From NCBI GenBank assembly GCA_019637195.1, contig JAHBWA010000027.1, positions 1 to 64,000 of the forward strand: DNA of 64,000 bases, given 5' to 3'. A model generated the notes under the pieces. It had not been told where the DNA came from, made no database searches, and saw only the letters and a program-made list of their open reading frames with translations. A program made the position numbers and the translations under genes. This stretch comes from Labilithrix sp. (lineage in GTDB: Bacteria > Myxococcota_A > Polyangia > Polyangiales > Polyangiaceae). This document shows positions 47,310 to 55,259 of the stretch, in pieces (position 1 is the stretch's first letter; each line of letters opens with the position of its first letter).

Positions 47310-48398
47310 ATGGCAGGTCGTCGAGCGAAGAAGCCAGCCGTCCCCGACACGTCACCCCGGCCGAAGCGCGCCGCGGCGCCAGCGGTGCCCAGTGCGAAGC
47401 GCTCGGGCGGAGGGGAGCCGAGTCGCGCCGGCGCGAAGAAGAAAGCCGGCGCGAAGACGAAGACCGCCGTGAAGAAATCTGCCGCGAAGAAGAACGCGGC
47501 GGCGAAGACGTCCCGAGCCGCGCAGACAGCAAAGAAGGCCGCGACCGCGAAGAAGGCCGCGACCGCGAAGAAGGCCGCGACCGCAAAGAAGGCCGCGACC
47601 GCAAAGAAGGCCGCGACCGCAAAGAAGGCCGCAGCCGCGAAGAAGAGCGCGGCCAGCAAAAGGGCCGCCGGCGCGGCCGCGAAGAAGACTGCAGCAGCGA
47701 AGAAGACTGCAGCAGCGAAGAAGACTGCAGCAGCGAAGAAGACTGCAGCAGCGAAGAAGAACGCGGCGAGCAAAGAGACCGCCGGCGCGGCCACGAAGAA
47801 GACTGTAGCCGCGAGGAAGGCCGCGGCCGCGGAGTCTCGAGCAGGCACGACGTCGGCCACGCGCCGGCCTTCGGTGCCGCCGACCGAACGCTCTCCGACG
47901 ACGAGCCCGGCGGGCGCCGGCCCGGTGATGCCGTCGGCGCGCGTGCTCGCGACGTGCGCCGAGCTGCCGACCGAGCGCTCGCTCACCGACGAGGAGCGCG
48001 AGGCCATGGCGAAGGTCGCGGAGACGGCGCGCGGCTTCGTGGGCGCCATCGGCGCGCCTCACGAGATCGTCGGCGGCGTCTCCGCGTTCATCGAGGAGGT
48101 GCGCGCCGGGCGCCGCGAAGAGCCGCGAAGTCAGGATGTCCGTCTCGGCCTCGGCGTCCTCTGGGGCGAGCAGCTCCGCGCGCAGGTCGGCTGGCGCTGG
48201 GTCCACCTGACCTATCCCGACGGCTTCGCCTCGTACGCGCTCGTCCCGGACGACCGCGCGTTCGCGTGCTTCCCGCTGAATCGCGTCCCGGAAGCCCTTC
48301 GCCGCGACGGCACGAACACCTCGGCGCACGTCTTCGAGTCGATCCGCACCGGGACCCTGCCGGCGCGCAACGCGAACGCCTACCTCGTGATCGGCTGA
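47310..48398 (+). CDS. Histone-H1-like Lys/Ala tail fused to a globular domain
   Basis: The 362-residue protein has two parts. Residues 1-180 are Lys/Ala-rich and very basic, built of hexapeptide units AATAKK and then TAAAKK, like H1-type bacterial histone proteins that bind DNA non-specifically. Residues 210-362 form an acidic-to-neutral globular domain (VAETARGFVGAIGAPHEIVGG in outline, QVGWRWVHLTYPDGF, ESIRTGTLPARNANAYL) that I do not recognise. The fusion suggests a chromatin-tethered sensor or enzyme. The Lys repeats come from 18-base DNA repeats. The start is ATG 47310; a stretch of Ser/Thr (about 190-205) links the parts. Confidence 0.8.
   Translation: MAGRRAKKPAVPDTSPRPKRAAAPAVPSAKRSGGGEPSRAGAKKKAGAKTKTAVKKSAAKKNAAAKTSRAAQTAKKAATAKKAATAKKAATAKKAATAKKAATAKKAAAAKKSAASKRAAGAAAKKTAAAKKTAAAKKTAAAKKTAAAKKNAASKETAGAATKKTVAARKAAAAESRAGTTSATRRPSVPPTERSPTTSPAGAGPVMPSARVLATCAELPTERSLTDEEREAMAKVAETARGFVGAIGAPHEIVGGVSAFIEEVRAGRREEPRSQDVRLGLGVLWGEQLRAQVGWRWVHLTYPDGFASYALVPDDRAFACFPLNRVPEALRRDGTNTSAHVFESIRTGTLPARNANAYLVIG
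47527..47764. repeat. 18-bp coding tandem repeats of the histone-like tail
   Basis: Two blocks of in-frame 18-base repeats encode the basic tail. The first (about 47527-47645) uses units coding ATAKKA, the second (about 47681-47764) uses units coding AAAKKT. Copies are nearly identical at the DNA level, so unit number could change by slippage without breaking the frame. Confidence 0.75.
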
Positions 48399-48481
48399 AG
48401 TCCTTTGGAGAGCAGCCGCCCCCCGCGAGCGCCCGCGCGGTTCGCCCGCCGAACGACGTCGTCCTGTTGTAAGACTGGAGG

Positions 48482-50611
48482 GTGCGCTCCGCGAGGAACC
48501 TCGTCGCCGCGGCTTGCCTCGGCCTCGCGTGCGGCGGAGGCGATGCGAGCGACGGCGGCCCGTGCACCGGTGCCGAGTGCTCGCCGACCGACGCCGGCGA
48601 CGGCTGCCCCGAGGGCCTCGCGCTCGATCGCGAGGCGGGCGCGTGCGTCGACGTCGCGCCGGAGGACGACTGCCCGCCCGGATCGGCGCCGTTCCTCGGC
48701 AGCCGCACGTGCCAGCCTGTCGGCTGGTCATGCGCCGCGCCCTACGAGAAGGACCCGGCGGGGTGGGGCTGCCGTCCGACGCTCGCGAGCGCGTGCGGTC
48801 CCGGGACGCTCGAGACGTTCGGCGCCACGAGCTGCAAGCCCGTCGGCGACTGCGACGCGCCGTTCCCTCCCCCGGGCGCGGCGTTCATCGTCGACGCGAC
48901 GCTCGCCGCCGAGGACGCGACCCACAAGCGGTCGGTCTTCGACGCCGTCGCCGCCGCCCGCCCCGGCGACGTCGTCGCGATCATGCCGGGGGAGTACGTC
49001 GAGGACGTCGACGTCGCGAGCGCGAACGTCTCGATCGTCGGCAAGTGCGCGGCCCAGGTCACCCTCAAGAACCCTGGCGACCGCCGCGCGGGCATCCTCG
49101 TCGACGGTGTACGCGGCGTGCGCATCCGCGGGCTGACCCTCACCGGCCACATGTCCGGCGTCCTCGTCAAAGGCGGGGGCGAGGCCACGCTCGAGGACAG
49201 CCTCGTCACCAAGAACCGCTACATGGGTGTGTACGCGGCGGAGAGCGGCTCCCGCATCCGCGTCGCCCGCTCGCGGATCGACGACGTCGTGCCCGACGCC
49301 GATCGGTTCGGCTGGGGAGCGGCCGCGCAGCTGGGCGCCGCGGTCGAGCTCGAAGACGTCGTCGTGAGCGCGGCGACCGGCTACGGCATCGTCGCTGCGA
49401 ACGCGGGGAGCAGCGCCACGGTCCGCCGCACCGTGGTCCGCGGCACGCGCCTCGACGTCTCGGGGACCTTCGCCACCGGCCTCGGGCTCTCCCAGGGCTC
49501 GAGCTCCGACGTCGACGGCCTGCTCGTCGAGGAGGCTCGCGGCATCGGCGTCATGGCCTCCGCCGCCAAGCTCACCGGCGCGCACCTCGTCGTGCTCCAC
49601 ACGACGAAGAGCGCCGGGCCGGGGCGAGGCCTGCAGGTCTCGAAGGGCGGGAGCGCCGTCCTCGCCGAGAGCTACGTGGCGACGAGCGACGAGGCCAACG
49701 TCCTCGTGCTCGAGCCGAAGTCGAGCGCGACGATCACGAAGAGCGTCGTCGCCGGCGATCCCTCGGGCGATCGGACGCGCGCCGCCCACGGCGTGCGGAT
49801 CGCGCTGGGCGCGTCGCTCGACATCGCGGCGTCCGCGCTGGTCTCGAACGTCGAGGTGGGCCTCGCCGTGCAGGACCCCGGCACCCGCGCCACGGTCGAC
49901 GGCGTCCTCGTCCGGGACACACTCTCGCTCCGCGAAGGCACGAGCGACCAGCGCGGGGTCGGCGTCGGCGTCGCCTACGGGGCCGTCCTCGACATGAAGC
50001 GGAGCGTCGTCGAGAGGAACGAGTACGCCGGTGTCCTCGTCTCGCGCACGGACGACGACGCGCTCTCCACGGCGACGATCACGAGCACCCTCGTCCGGCG
50101 CACGCGCGCGCTCGGCGAGACCGGCATCGGCGGACGCGGGGTCGAGGTGAGCCGCGGGGCCGCCGCGACGCTCGACGGCTGCGCGATCACGGAGAACCGC
50201 GAGGTCTCGCTGCTCGTCGGGCTCGACGGCGCTTCGCTCGCGGTGCGACGCTCGATCGTGCGCGACACGGAGCAGAACGCGGAGCAGACGTTCGGCCACG
50301 GCATCCTCGGCTCGGCCGGCGCGTCGCTCGTCGTCGACGGCTCATGGCTCATCGGCCACCCGGGTGTCGGCCTCACCGCGGCGGGCGCGGCCGCGACCGT
50401 CTCGGGCTCGCTCGTCGCGCGCTGCGCCGTCGGCGTGCACACGCAGGACGGCTCGGAGCTGCAGGTCGCGCCGACGGTCCCGGACGCGCCCCGCCCTCCC
50501 GACGTCGTGATCTCGGACGACACGCGCTTCGTCGACAACGCCACGCGCGTCGGATCGGGTCAGATCCCCATCCCCGAGCTCTTCGCCCCCGCCGCGCGCG
50601 CGAAGCCGTGA
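48482..50611 (+). CDS. Right-handed beta-helix lipoprotein
   Basis: The 709-residue protein has a lipoprotein signal (GLACGGG, Cys near 17) and a Cys-rich head (about 25-120). A long parallel beta-helix region (about 130-690) follows, made of about 20-25-residue coils with the G-V-x-V-x-G-G/A pattern (GILVDGVRGVRIRG, GVLVKGGGEATLED and so on). Proteins of this shape degrade or bind polysaccharides, or act as surface adhesins; no polygalacturonase catalytic Asp cluster is obvious. The start is GTG 48482. The stop lies in a perfect 12-bp inverted repeat shared with the convergent cytochrome lipoprotein gene. Confidence 0.83.
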   Translation: MRSARNLVAAACLGLACGGGDASDGGPCTGAECSPTDAGDGCPEGLALDREAGACVDVAPEDDCPPGSAPFLGSRTCQPVGWSCAAPYEKDPAGWGCRPTLASACGPGTLETFGATSCKPVGDCDAPFPPPGAAFIVDATLAAEDATHKRSVFDAVAAARPGDVVAIMPGEYVEDVDVASANVSIVGKCAAQVTLKNPGDRRAGILVDGVRGVRIRGLTLTGHMSGVLVKGGGEATLEDSLVTKNRYMGVYAAESGSRIRVARSRIDDVVPDADRFGWGAAAQLGAAVELEDVVVSAATGYGIVAANAGSSATVRRTVVRGTRLDVSGTFATGLGLSQGSSSDVDGLLVEEARGIGVMASAAKLTGAHLVVLHTTKSAGPGRGLQVSKGGSAVLAESYVATSDEANVLVLEPKSSATITKSVVAGDPSGDRTRAAHGVRIALGASLDIAASALVSNVEVGLAVQDPGTRATVDGVLVRDTLSLREGTSDQRGVGVGVAYGAVLDMKRSVVERNEYAGVLVSRTDDDALSTATITSTLVRRTRALGETGIGGRGVEVSRGAAATLDGCAITENREVSLLVGLDGASLAVRRSIVRDTEQNAEQTFGHGILGSAGASLVVDGSWLIGHPGVGLTAAGAAATVSGSLVARCAVGVHTQDGSELQVAPTVPDAPRPPDVVISDDTRFVDNATRVGSGQIPIPELFAPAARAKP

Positions 50612-50642
50612 GCGCGCGCGCGTAGCCGGACGCGCTCACGGC
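50605..50642. terminator. 12-bp perfect inverted repeat spanning both convergent stops
   Basis: GCCGTGAGCGCG (50605-50616) pairs exactly with CGCGCTCACGGC (50631-50642) around a 14-base loop. The left arm contains the beta-helix gene stop and the right arm contains the stop of the minus-strand cytochrome gene at symmetric positions. It is the strongest bidirectional terminator candidate in the window, although no T-run follows on either strand. Confidence 0.6.
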
Positions 50643-51205
50643 ACGTAGATCTTGTTCTGCCTGCCGGGCACGTGGCAGTTCGCCGAGTCGCAGCTCGCGG
50701 CCTGGCCCTCGCCGAGCGAGGTCGACATGCTCTCGGTGCCGGCCGCGCTCCGGACGTGCGTCTTCGAGCCCGCCTTCACCGGCGCGCCGATCAGCCAGAA
50801 GAAGCCGTCGGCGTCGCTCTTCACCGGCCCGAGCTGCTCGGCACCGTTGACGACGATGACGTCGACGTCCGCGGCGGGCGAGCCCCCCCGGACGACGCGG
50901 CCGCCGAACGAGAAGGCCTTGTCCTTGGCGAGGCCGGCGCTGTTGTGGCACGTCAAGCAGTCGATCGTGTCGGAGGGTGCCGTCGGGCCGCCGGTGCCTT
51001 CGTGGGCGACGACCATCCTCTGATCGGGCCGGTTCGCCGTCGGACTGTAGTCGGTCCCGAACACGCCACCCCCGGCGCCTCCCGTCGCCGACTCGCGCGG
51101 CAGCGGCTTGCCGAGGATGACGCCGGCAGCGCCGAACTGCGGCTCGTCGGGCGCGCACGCCCCGAGGGCTGCAGCCAGCAGCAGCGTCACGGGAAGCCCT
51201 CGCAT
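50636..51205 (-). CDS. Diheme c-type lipoprotein with inserted beta domain
   Basis: The 189-residue protein has a lipoprotein signal (ALGAC, Cys17) and two haem-type motifs: CLTCH (83-87) and CDSANCH (172-178, a CX4CH form). Between them lies a beta-rich segment (FGGRVVRGG, VDVIVVN). It shares this architecture with the protein at 53226-53822, including an identical spacing from the first motif to the G-x-V strand. It should be a periplasmic or surface electron carrier. ATG 51205 gives a normal signal; a GTG at 51286 is possible but adds an Arg-rich tail. It is divergent from the DUF3570-like barrel gene. Confidence 0.8.
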   Translation of the reverse strand: MRGLPVTLLLAAALGACAPDEPQFGAAGVILGKPLPRESATGGAGGGVFGTDYSPTANRPDQRMVVAHEGTGGPTAPSDTIDCLTCHNSAGLAKDKAFSFGGRVVRGGSPAADVDVIVVNGAEQLGPVKSDADGFFWLIGAPVKAGSKTHVRSAAGTESMSTSLGEGQAASCDSANCHVPGRQNKIYVP

Positions 51206-51327
51206 CCATGGAAAGAGAGCACGACGCGTGCCCCGGCGCGAGGGCTGACCTTCGGAAGCACGGGGCCGGCCAGGCGCGATCTTCACCGGCGCCCGATTTG
51301 AGCGTCATGAGTTGCCCGAACCCCTTG

Positions 51328-51333
51328 TAGTGT
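51328..51333 (+). promoter_or_regulatory. Putative -10 TAGTGT before the barrel gene
   Basis: TAGTGT ends 8 bases before the ATG at 51342 with no ribosome-binding site. It would drive the barrel and cytochrome operon as a leaderless transcript. Confidence 0.4.
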
Positions 51334-51341
51334 AGGGTCGC

Positions 51342-53222
51342 ATGACTGGCGCGCGGATGTCGGCCGGAGCCCGCGCTCGGGACGTGAGGGCGCTCGCGGC
51401 CTGGGTCATCGCGCTCGTCGCGTCGTTCGTGCACGCCGACGCTTACGCCGCGCCGCGCGTCGCGCAGCGGCGACCGGCCGCGCCGGCTCCGGCCGCCGAG
51501 CGACCGTCGCGTGGCTGGTCGAATCCGAAGGCCCTCGAGCTCGCGAAGGAGGGCATCGACGCCAAGAAGCGCGGCGACCTCGCGCTGTTCATCCAGAAGG
51601 ACCAGGCCTCGCTCGTCCTCGAGGACCACCCGTACGTCCGCCTGCACGTCTCGAGCTGCCTCGCGGGCCAGGGTCGCTTCAAGGACGCGCTCATCGCGGC
51701 GCGCGACGCGCTCGCCGCCGGCATCCGCAACGAGGACGAGGACCTGAAGCGCGCGGCCCTCGCGCGCGTGCAGGAGCTCTTGCCGAAGCTCGCGAAGCTG
51801 AAGCTCGCGATCCCGAACAAGACGCAAGGCCTTAAGATCACCCTCACGCCCGCCGTCGGAGCCGGGACGTCGATCCGCCCGAGCCAGCTCAAGGGCCCGA
51901 TCTCCGTCGATCCCGGCGAGTACACGATCGAGGCCGTCCGCGAAGAAAAGGGAGACCGCTACCTCTTCCGGGAGAGGATCACGATCGACGAGGGCGAGGA
52001 GAAGGAGGTCGAGATCCTCCCGAAGAGGGACCACCTGGCCGACGAGGTCGAGGAGTGCCTCCGCAACGCGAAGACGTACAAGGAGCGCCTCAAGTGCATC
52101 GAGGAGTCGACGACGCACCCGAACGTCCACGTCGGGATCGACGTGAGCGCGTACACGGACTCGACGGCTGTGCACGTGCTCACGCCGGCGATCAACGCGT
52201 CGGTCGTCTCGCCCACCGGCGGATGGAACGTCGGCGGCTCGTACCTCCTCGACATGGTGACCGCCGCGTCGCCGGACCTCGTGTCGACCGCGTCGCGCTC
52301 GTTCCACGAGGAGCGCCACGCGGCGTCGCTCAACGGCGGCTACAAATTCTCGTTCGCCGACGTCGGGCTGAACGGGAACGTCTCGAGCGAGCCCGACTAC
52401 CTCTCGCGCACGCTCGGCGGCTCGATCAGCACCGAGCTGAACGACAAGCTCATCACGCCGCGCCTCGGCTACAACTACTCGTGGGACACGATCGGCTACC
52501 GGAACACGCCGTTCAGCCAGTTCAGCCGCGCGCTGACGACGCACGCGATCGAGGCCGGCGTCACGTTCGTCATGTCGCCGACGACGCTCCTCGTCACCGG
52601 CGTCTCGATGGGCTTCGAGCGCGGAGAGAACTCGAAGCTCTACCGCTTCATCCCGATGTTCCCCGCCGACATCGCCTCGCGCATCCCCGCGGGGGCGACG
52701 GCCTCGCTCGTCAACGAGGAGCGCCTCAGCTTCCGCCCGCGCGAGTTCGTCCCGCAGCAGCGCGACCGGTTCGCGATCGGCGCGCGCGTCAACCATCGCT
52801 TCAGCAGCGGCACGCTGCGCGTCGAGGAGCGCCTCTACACGGACAACTGGGGCATCAAGGCGTCGACGACCGACGGCCGCTACCTCCACGACCTCGGCGA
52901 GAGCCTGCGCGTCTGGCCGCACCTCCGCCTGCACGCGCAGTCGGGCGCGAGCTTCTACCAGCTCGCGTACACCGGGGTCGTCGACGGGCAAGGCACGCCG
53001 GTCGAGATCCCGCGCTACCGCACGACCGACCGCGAGGCCTCGCCGATGGTCGCGGTGACCGCCGGCGGCGGCGCGCGCATCGCCCTCACCAACGAGAAGG
53101 CGCCGACCCAGTACGCGATCGTCGTGAGCGGCGACGTGATGTACAATCGGTACTTCGAGTCCCTCTTCATCCTCAGCCGAACCGCCGTGTGGGGCACCCT
53201 CGGCTTCGACGCAGAGTTCTGA
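51342..53222 (+). CDS. DUF3570-like outer-membrane beta-barrel protein
   Basis: The 626-residue protein has an atypically Arg-rich signal (cleavage near AYAAP). An N-terminal periplasmic part has TPR-like and small beta sections (about 55-245; ALELAKEGIDAKKRGD, VDPGEYTIEA). A long barrel-type domain (about 255-626) has alternating strands and ends in LGFDAEF, with terminal Phe. Blocks such as NYSWDTIGYRN, FSRALTTHAIEAGV and RVEERLYTDNWG match DUF3570 proteins. The three c-type lipoproteins around it suggest that the barrel houses or exports an electron carrier. It is followed by the diheme gene after 3 bases. Confidence 0.8.
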   Translation: MTGARMSAGARARDVRALAAWVIALVASFVHADAYAAPRVAQRRPAAPAPAAERPSRGWSNPKALELAKEGIDAKKRGDLALFIQKDQASLVLEDHPYVRLHVSSCLAGQGRFKDALIAARDALAAGIRNEDEDLKRAALARVQELLPKLAKLKLAIPNKTQGLKITLTPAVGAGTSIRPSQLKGPISVDPGEYTIEAVREEKGDRYLFRERITIDEGEEKEVEILPKRDHLADEVEECLRNAKTYKERLKCIEESTTHPNVHVGIDVSAYTDSTAVHVLTPAINASVVSPTGGWNVGGSYLLDMVTAASPDLVSTASRSFHEERHAASLNGGYKFSFADVGLNGNVSSEPDYLSRTLGGSISTELNDKLITPRLGYNYSWDTIGYRNTPFSQFSRALTTHAIEAGVTFVMSPTTLLVTGVSMGFERGENSKLYRFIPMFPADIASRIPAGATASLVNEERLSFRPREFVPQQRDRFAIGARVNHRFSSGTLRVEERLYTDNWGIKASTTDGRYLHDLGESLRVWPHLRLHAQSGASFYQLAYTGVVDGQGTPVEIPRYRTTDREASPMVAVTAGGGARIALTNEKAPTQYAIVVSGDVMYNRYFESLFILSRTAVWGTLGFDAEF

Positions 53223-53225
53223 GTC

Positions 53226-53822
53226 ATGAGGAGTCCCCGTGAGCACGGCAGCACGAGACGACACCGCGCAGCGGCGCTCGTCTTCGCCGGCGCGGCGCTG
53301 TCGCTCGTCGCCGGATCGATGCTGGGAGGGTGCACCGATCCCGTGCGCGACGCCGAGATCGAGGCGCTCGGGCCGGAGGAGCCGGGCGTGACGCCGAACC
53401 CGGAGCACCGCCCAGGGCAGCCCTGCCTCCACTGCCATTCGCAGGGCGGGCCGGCGTCGAACAAGCCGTTCGCGATCGCCGGGACGGTCTACGAGACCGA
53501 CAGGCCGGGCTCGAACGGCGCCGACGGGATCTTCGTCCAGTTCGTCGACTCGGCCGGCGGCGGGCCACGCGAGATCCCGCAGACGGGCCCGTCCGGGAAC
53601 TTTTACGTGCCGCTGCAGGATTGGACCGACCTCAAGTACCCGGTCCGCGTCGGCCTCTACGAGGACCTGAACGGACCGCCGACGGTGATCATGAAGAGCC
53701 TCATCAACCGCGAGGGGTCCTGCAATTTCTGTCATCGCCCCAACCTCGCGGATCCGACGGACCAGGAGATCGACGACAGCCGCAGCTCCGCGGGGCAGAT
53801 TTTCTTGAGGTCGGGATCATGA
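53226..53822 (+). CDS. Diheme c-type lipoprotein, paralogue of the divergent gene
   Basis: The 198-residue protein has a lipoprotein signal (LGGC, Cys36) and haem motifs CLHCH (67-71) and CNFCH (166-170), separated by a beta-sandwich-like stretch (FAIAGTVYE, IFVQFVDS, NFYVPLQDW, RVGLYEDL). The first 23 residues from the haem motif (C-L-x-C-H-x3-G-x-A-x2-K-x-F-x3-G-x-V) align without gaps with those of the protein at 50636-51205. The domain between the motifs resembles a carboxypeptidase-regulatory-like fold. It starts 3 bases after the barrel stop and overlaps the next gene (ATGA), so it belongs to the barrel operon. Confidence 0.85.
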   Translation: MRSPREHGSTRRHRAAALVFAGAALSLVAGSMLGGCTDPVRDAEIEALGPEEPGVTPNPEHRPGQPCLHCHSQGGPASNKPFAIAGTVYETDRPGSNGADGIFVQFVDSAGGGPREIPQTGPSGNFYVPLQDWTDLKYPVRVGLYEDLNGPPTVIMKSLINREGSCNFCHRPNLADPTDQEIDDSRSSAGQIFLRSGS

Positions 53823-54367
53823 CATCGCATACGCGGCGTCGTTCGCTCGTCATCGCGCTCGCCGCGGCCTCCGTCGCCGCGGCCTCGGCGTCGTGCAGCC
53901 TCCGCACGGAGTCGGGGGAGTTCGGCGATCTCCCCGACCGGGCGTCGTTCGTCGACAACAACGTGTCGCTCTTCATGGAGGTCCGCTGCGGCGGCCTCGA
54001 CTGCCACGGGCAGGTCGGACGGCCGCTGCGGATCTACGGCCAGACAGGGCTGCGGCTCAAAGCCCGTGAGGACGGGCTGCGCGACAACTCGCCCACGACC
54101 GACGAGGAGCGCACCGAGAACTATCGGTCGGTCGTCGGCCTCGAACCCGAAGCGCTGGCGGAGTGCTTCGAGTCGAAGGGCGAGAAGATCGCCACCTTCC
54201 AGCTCCTCAAGAAGCCGCTCGGCGCCGAGAACGACGGCATCCGCCACAAGGGTGGGCCGGTCCTGCGGCCCTCACAATCGGATCCCGGGTGGCAGTGCCT
54301 GTTCGGCTGGGTGAGCGACAACGTCGACGCCGCAGAGTGCGAGCGCGCCTCGAAGATCACGCCCTGA
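53819..54367 (+). CDS. Mono-heme-type lipoprotein with CX4CH motif
   Basis: The 182-residue product has a lipoprotein signal (ASASCS, Cys26) and a CGGLDCHG motif (57-64). This is a CX4CH haem-attachment variant with the trailing Gly typical of small extracytoplasmic cytochromes. Two further Cys lie at about residues 120 and 163. It is translationally coupled to the preceding diheme gene (ATGA). The non-standard spacing would need a tolerant cytochrome c maturation system; haem attachment is inferred. Confidence 0.72.
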   Translation: MTSHTRRRSLVIALAAASVAAASASCSLRTESGEFGDLPDRASFVDNNVSLFMEVRCGGLDCHGQVGRPLRIYGQTGLRLKAREDGLRDNSPTTDEERTENYRSVVGLEPEALAECFESKGEKIATFQLLKKPLGAENDGIRHKGGPVLRPSQSDPGWQCLFGWVSDNVDAAECERASKITP

Positions 54368-54381
54368 GGCGACCCGGGGTG

Positions 54382-54387
54382 TAGCCT
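54382..54387 (+). promoter_or_regulatory. Putative -10 TAGCCT before the ROK kinase gene
   Basis: TAGCCT ends 7 bases before the ATG at 54395. The spacing fits a leaderless transcript. Confidence 0.35.
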
Positions 54388-54394
54388 CGAGCGG

Positions 54395-55183
54395 ATGAGG
54401 CGGGGGACGAAGGCGGGCGCCGGACCGAGGGCGAAGCTCCATCCACGGAGCGAACGGCGCGAGCCGACCCGCCGCGAGCCGCGCGAGCCGCCCCGCCCCG
54501 TCACGCTCGCGATCGACGTCGGCGGCACGGGGATCAAGGCGCTCCTGCTCGATCCGCACGGCGAGCCGCTGACCGAGCGCGTGCGCGTCTCGACGCCGCG
54601 GCCCGCGACGCCGGCGCGCGTCCTCGAGGCCATCCTCGAGCTGGTCCACCTCCTCGGCGATTTCGATCGCGTGAGCGTCGGGTTCCCCGGCGTCGTGGTC
54701 GGCGACACCATCCGAACCGCGCCGAACCTCGACGGACACTGGAAAGGCTTCCCGATCGCGCGCGTCCTGTCGCTGAAGCTCGGGCGCCCCGTCCGCGCCC
54801 TGAACGACGCCGGCGTCCAGGGGTACGGGGTCATCGAGGGCAAGGGCACCGAGATGGTGCTCACCCTCGGGACCGGGATGGGGACCGCCCTCTACGCGGA
54901 CGGACACTACGTCCCGAACCTGGAGCTCGCGCACCACCCGTTCCGCGGGAAGAAGACCTACGAGGACTATGTGGGTGGGCGCGCGCTCGCGAAGATCGGC
55001 AAGGCGAAGTGGAACCGACGGGTCCGGAAGGTCATCGCCCAGATCGATCCCGTCTGGAACCCGCGTCGCATCTACCTCGGCGGCGGCAACGCCCGGCACC
55101 TCCGCCTCGCGCTGCCGAGGCACGTGAGCGTGACCGAAAACGTCGCCGGGCTCCTCGGCGGAATCGCCCTCTGGCGCGACTGA
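54395..55183 (+). CDS. ROK-family sugar kinase, polyphosphate-glucokinase-like
   Basis: The 262-residue protein has a basic N-terminal tail (about 35 residues), the phosphate-binding block AIDVGGTGIKALLLD, the catalytic-type segment NDAGVQGYG (Asp of the ND pair), and LTLGTGMGTALYADG. It lacks the usual ROK zinc motif CxCxxxGC. These features match the ppgK branch, which phosphorylates glucose with polyphosphate or ATP. Substrate and phosphate donor remain unproven. The tail gives the product an unusually high pI. It is followed by a Ser/Thr kinase gene on the same strand. Confidence 0.82.
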   Translation: MRRGTKAGAGPRAKLHPRSERREPTRREPREPPRPVTLAIDVGGTGIKALLLDPHGEPLTERVRVSTPRPATPARVLEAILELVHLLGDFDRVSVGFPGVVVGDTIRTAPNLDGHWKGFPIARVLSLKLGRPVRALNDAGVQGYGVIEGKGTEMVLTLGTGMGTALYADGHYVPNLELAHHPFRGKKTYEDYVGGRALAKIGKAKWNRRVRKVIAQIDPVWNPRRIYLGGGNARHLRLALPRHVSVTENVAGLLGGIALWRD

Positions 55184-55245
55184 CCGCCCGCGCGTCTCGC
55201 CCCAATCGCCGGCGAATCTCTCGAGAAATGCGGGCGTGAGCGCGG

Positions 55246-55251
55246 TATGCT
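55246..55251 (+). promoter_or_regulatory. Putative -10 TATGCT before the Ser/Thr kinase
   Basis: TATGCT ends 8 bases before the ATG at 55260, without a ribosome-binding site. Confidence 0.4.
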
Positions 55252-55259
55252 CTCCCGAG

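Noticed and set aside
47527-47764. CRISPR-like array of short repeats
   Set aside because: Units are 18 bases, contiguous without spacers, and in frame within the histone-like tail; no cas genes are near.
50373-53735. Long minus-strand open frame opposite the barrel and cytochrome genes
   Set aside because: It spans several real genes antisense and lacks any motif; the sense frames carry signal peptides and haem motifs.
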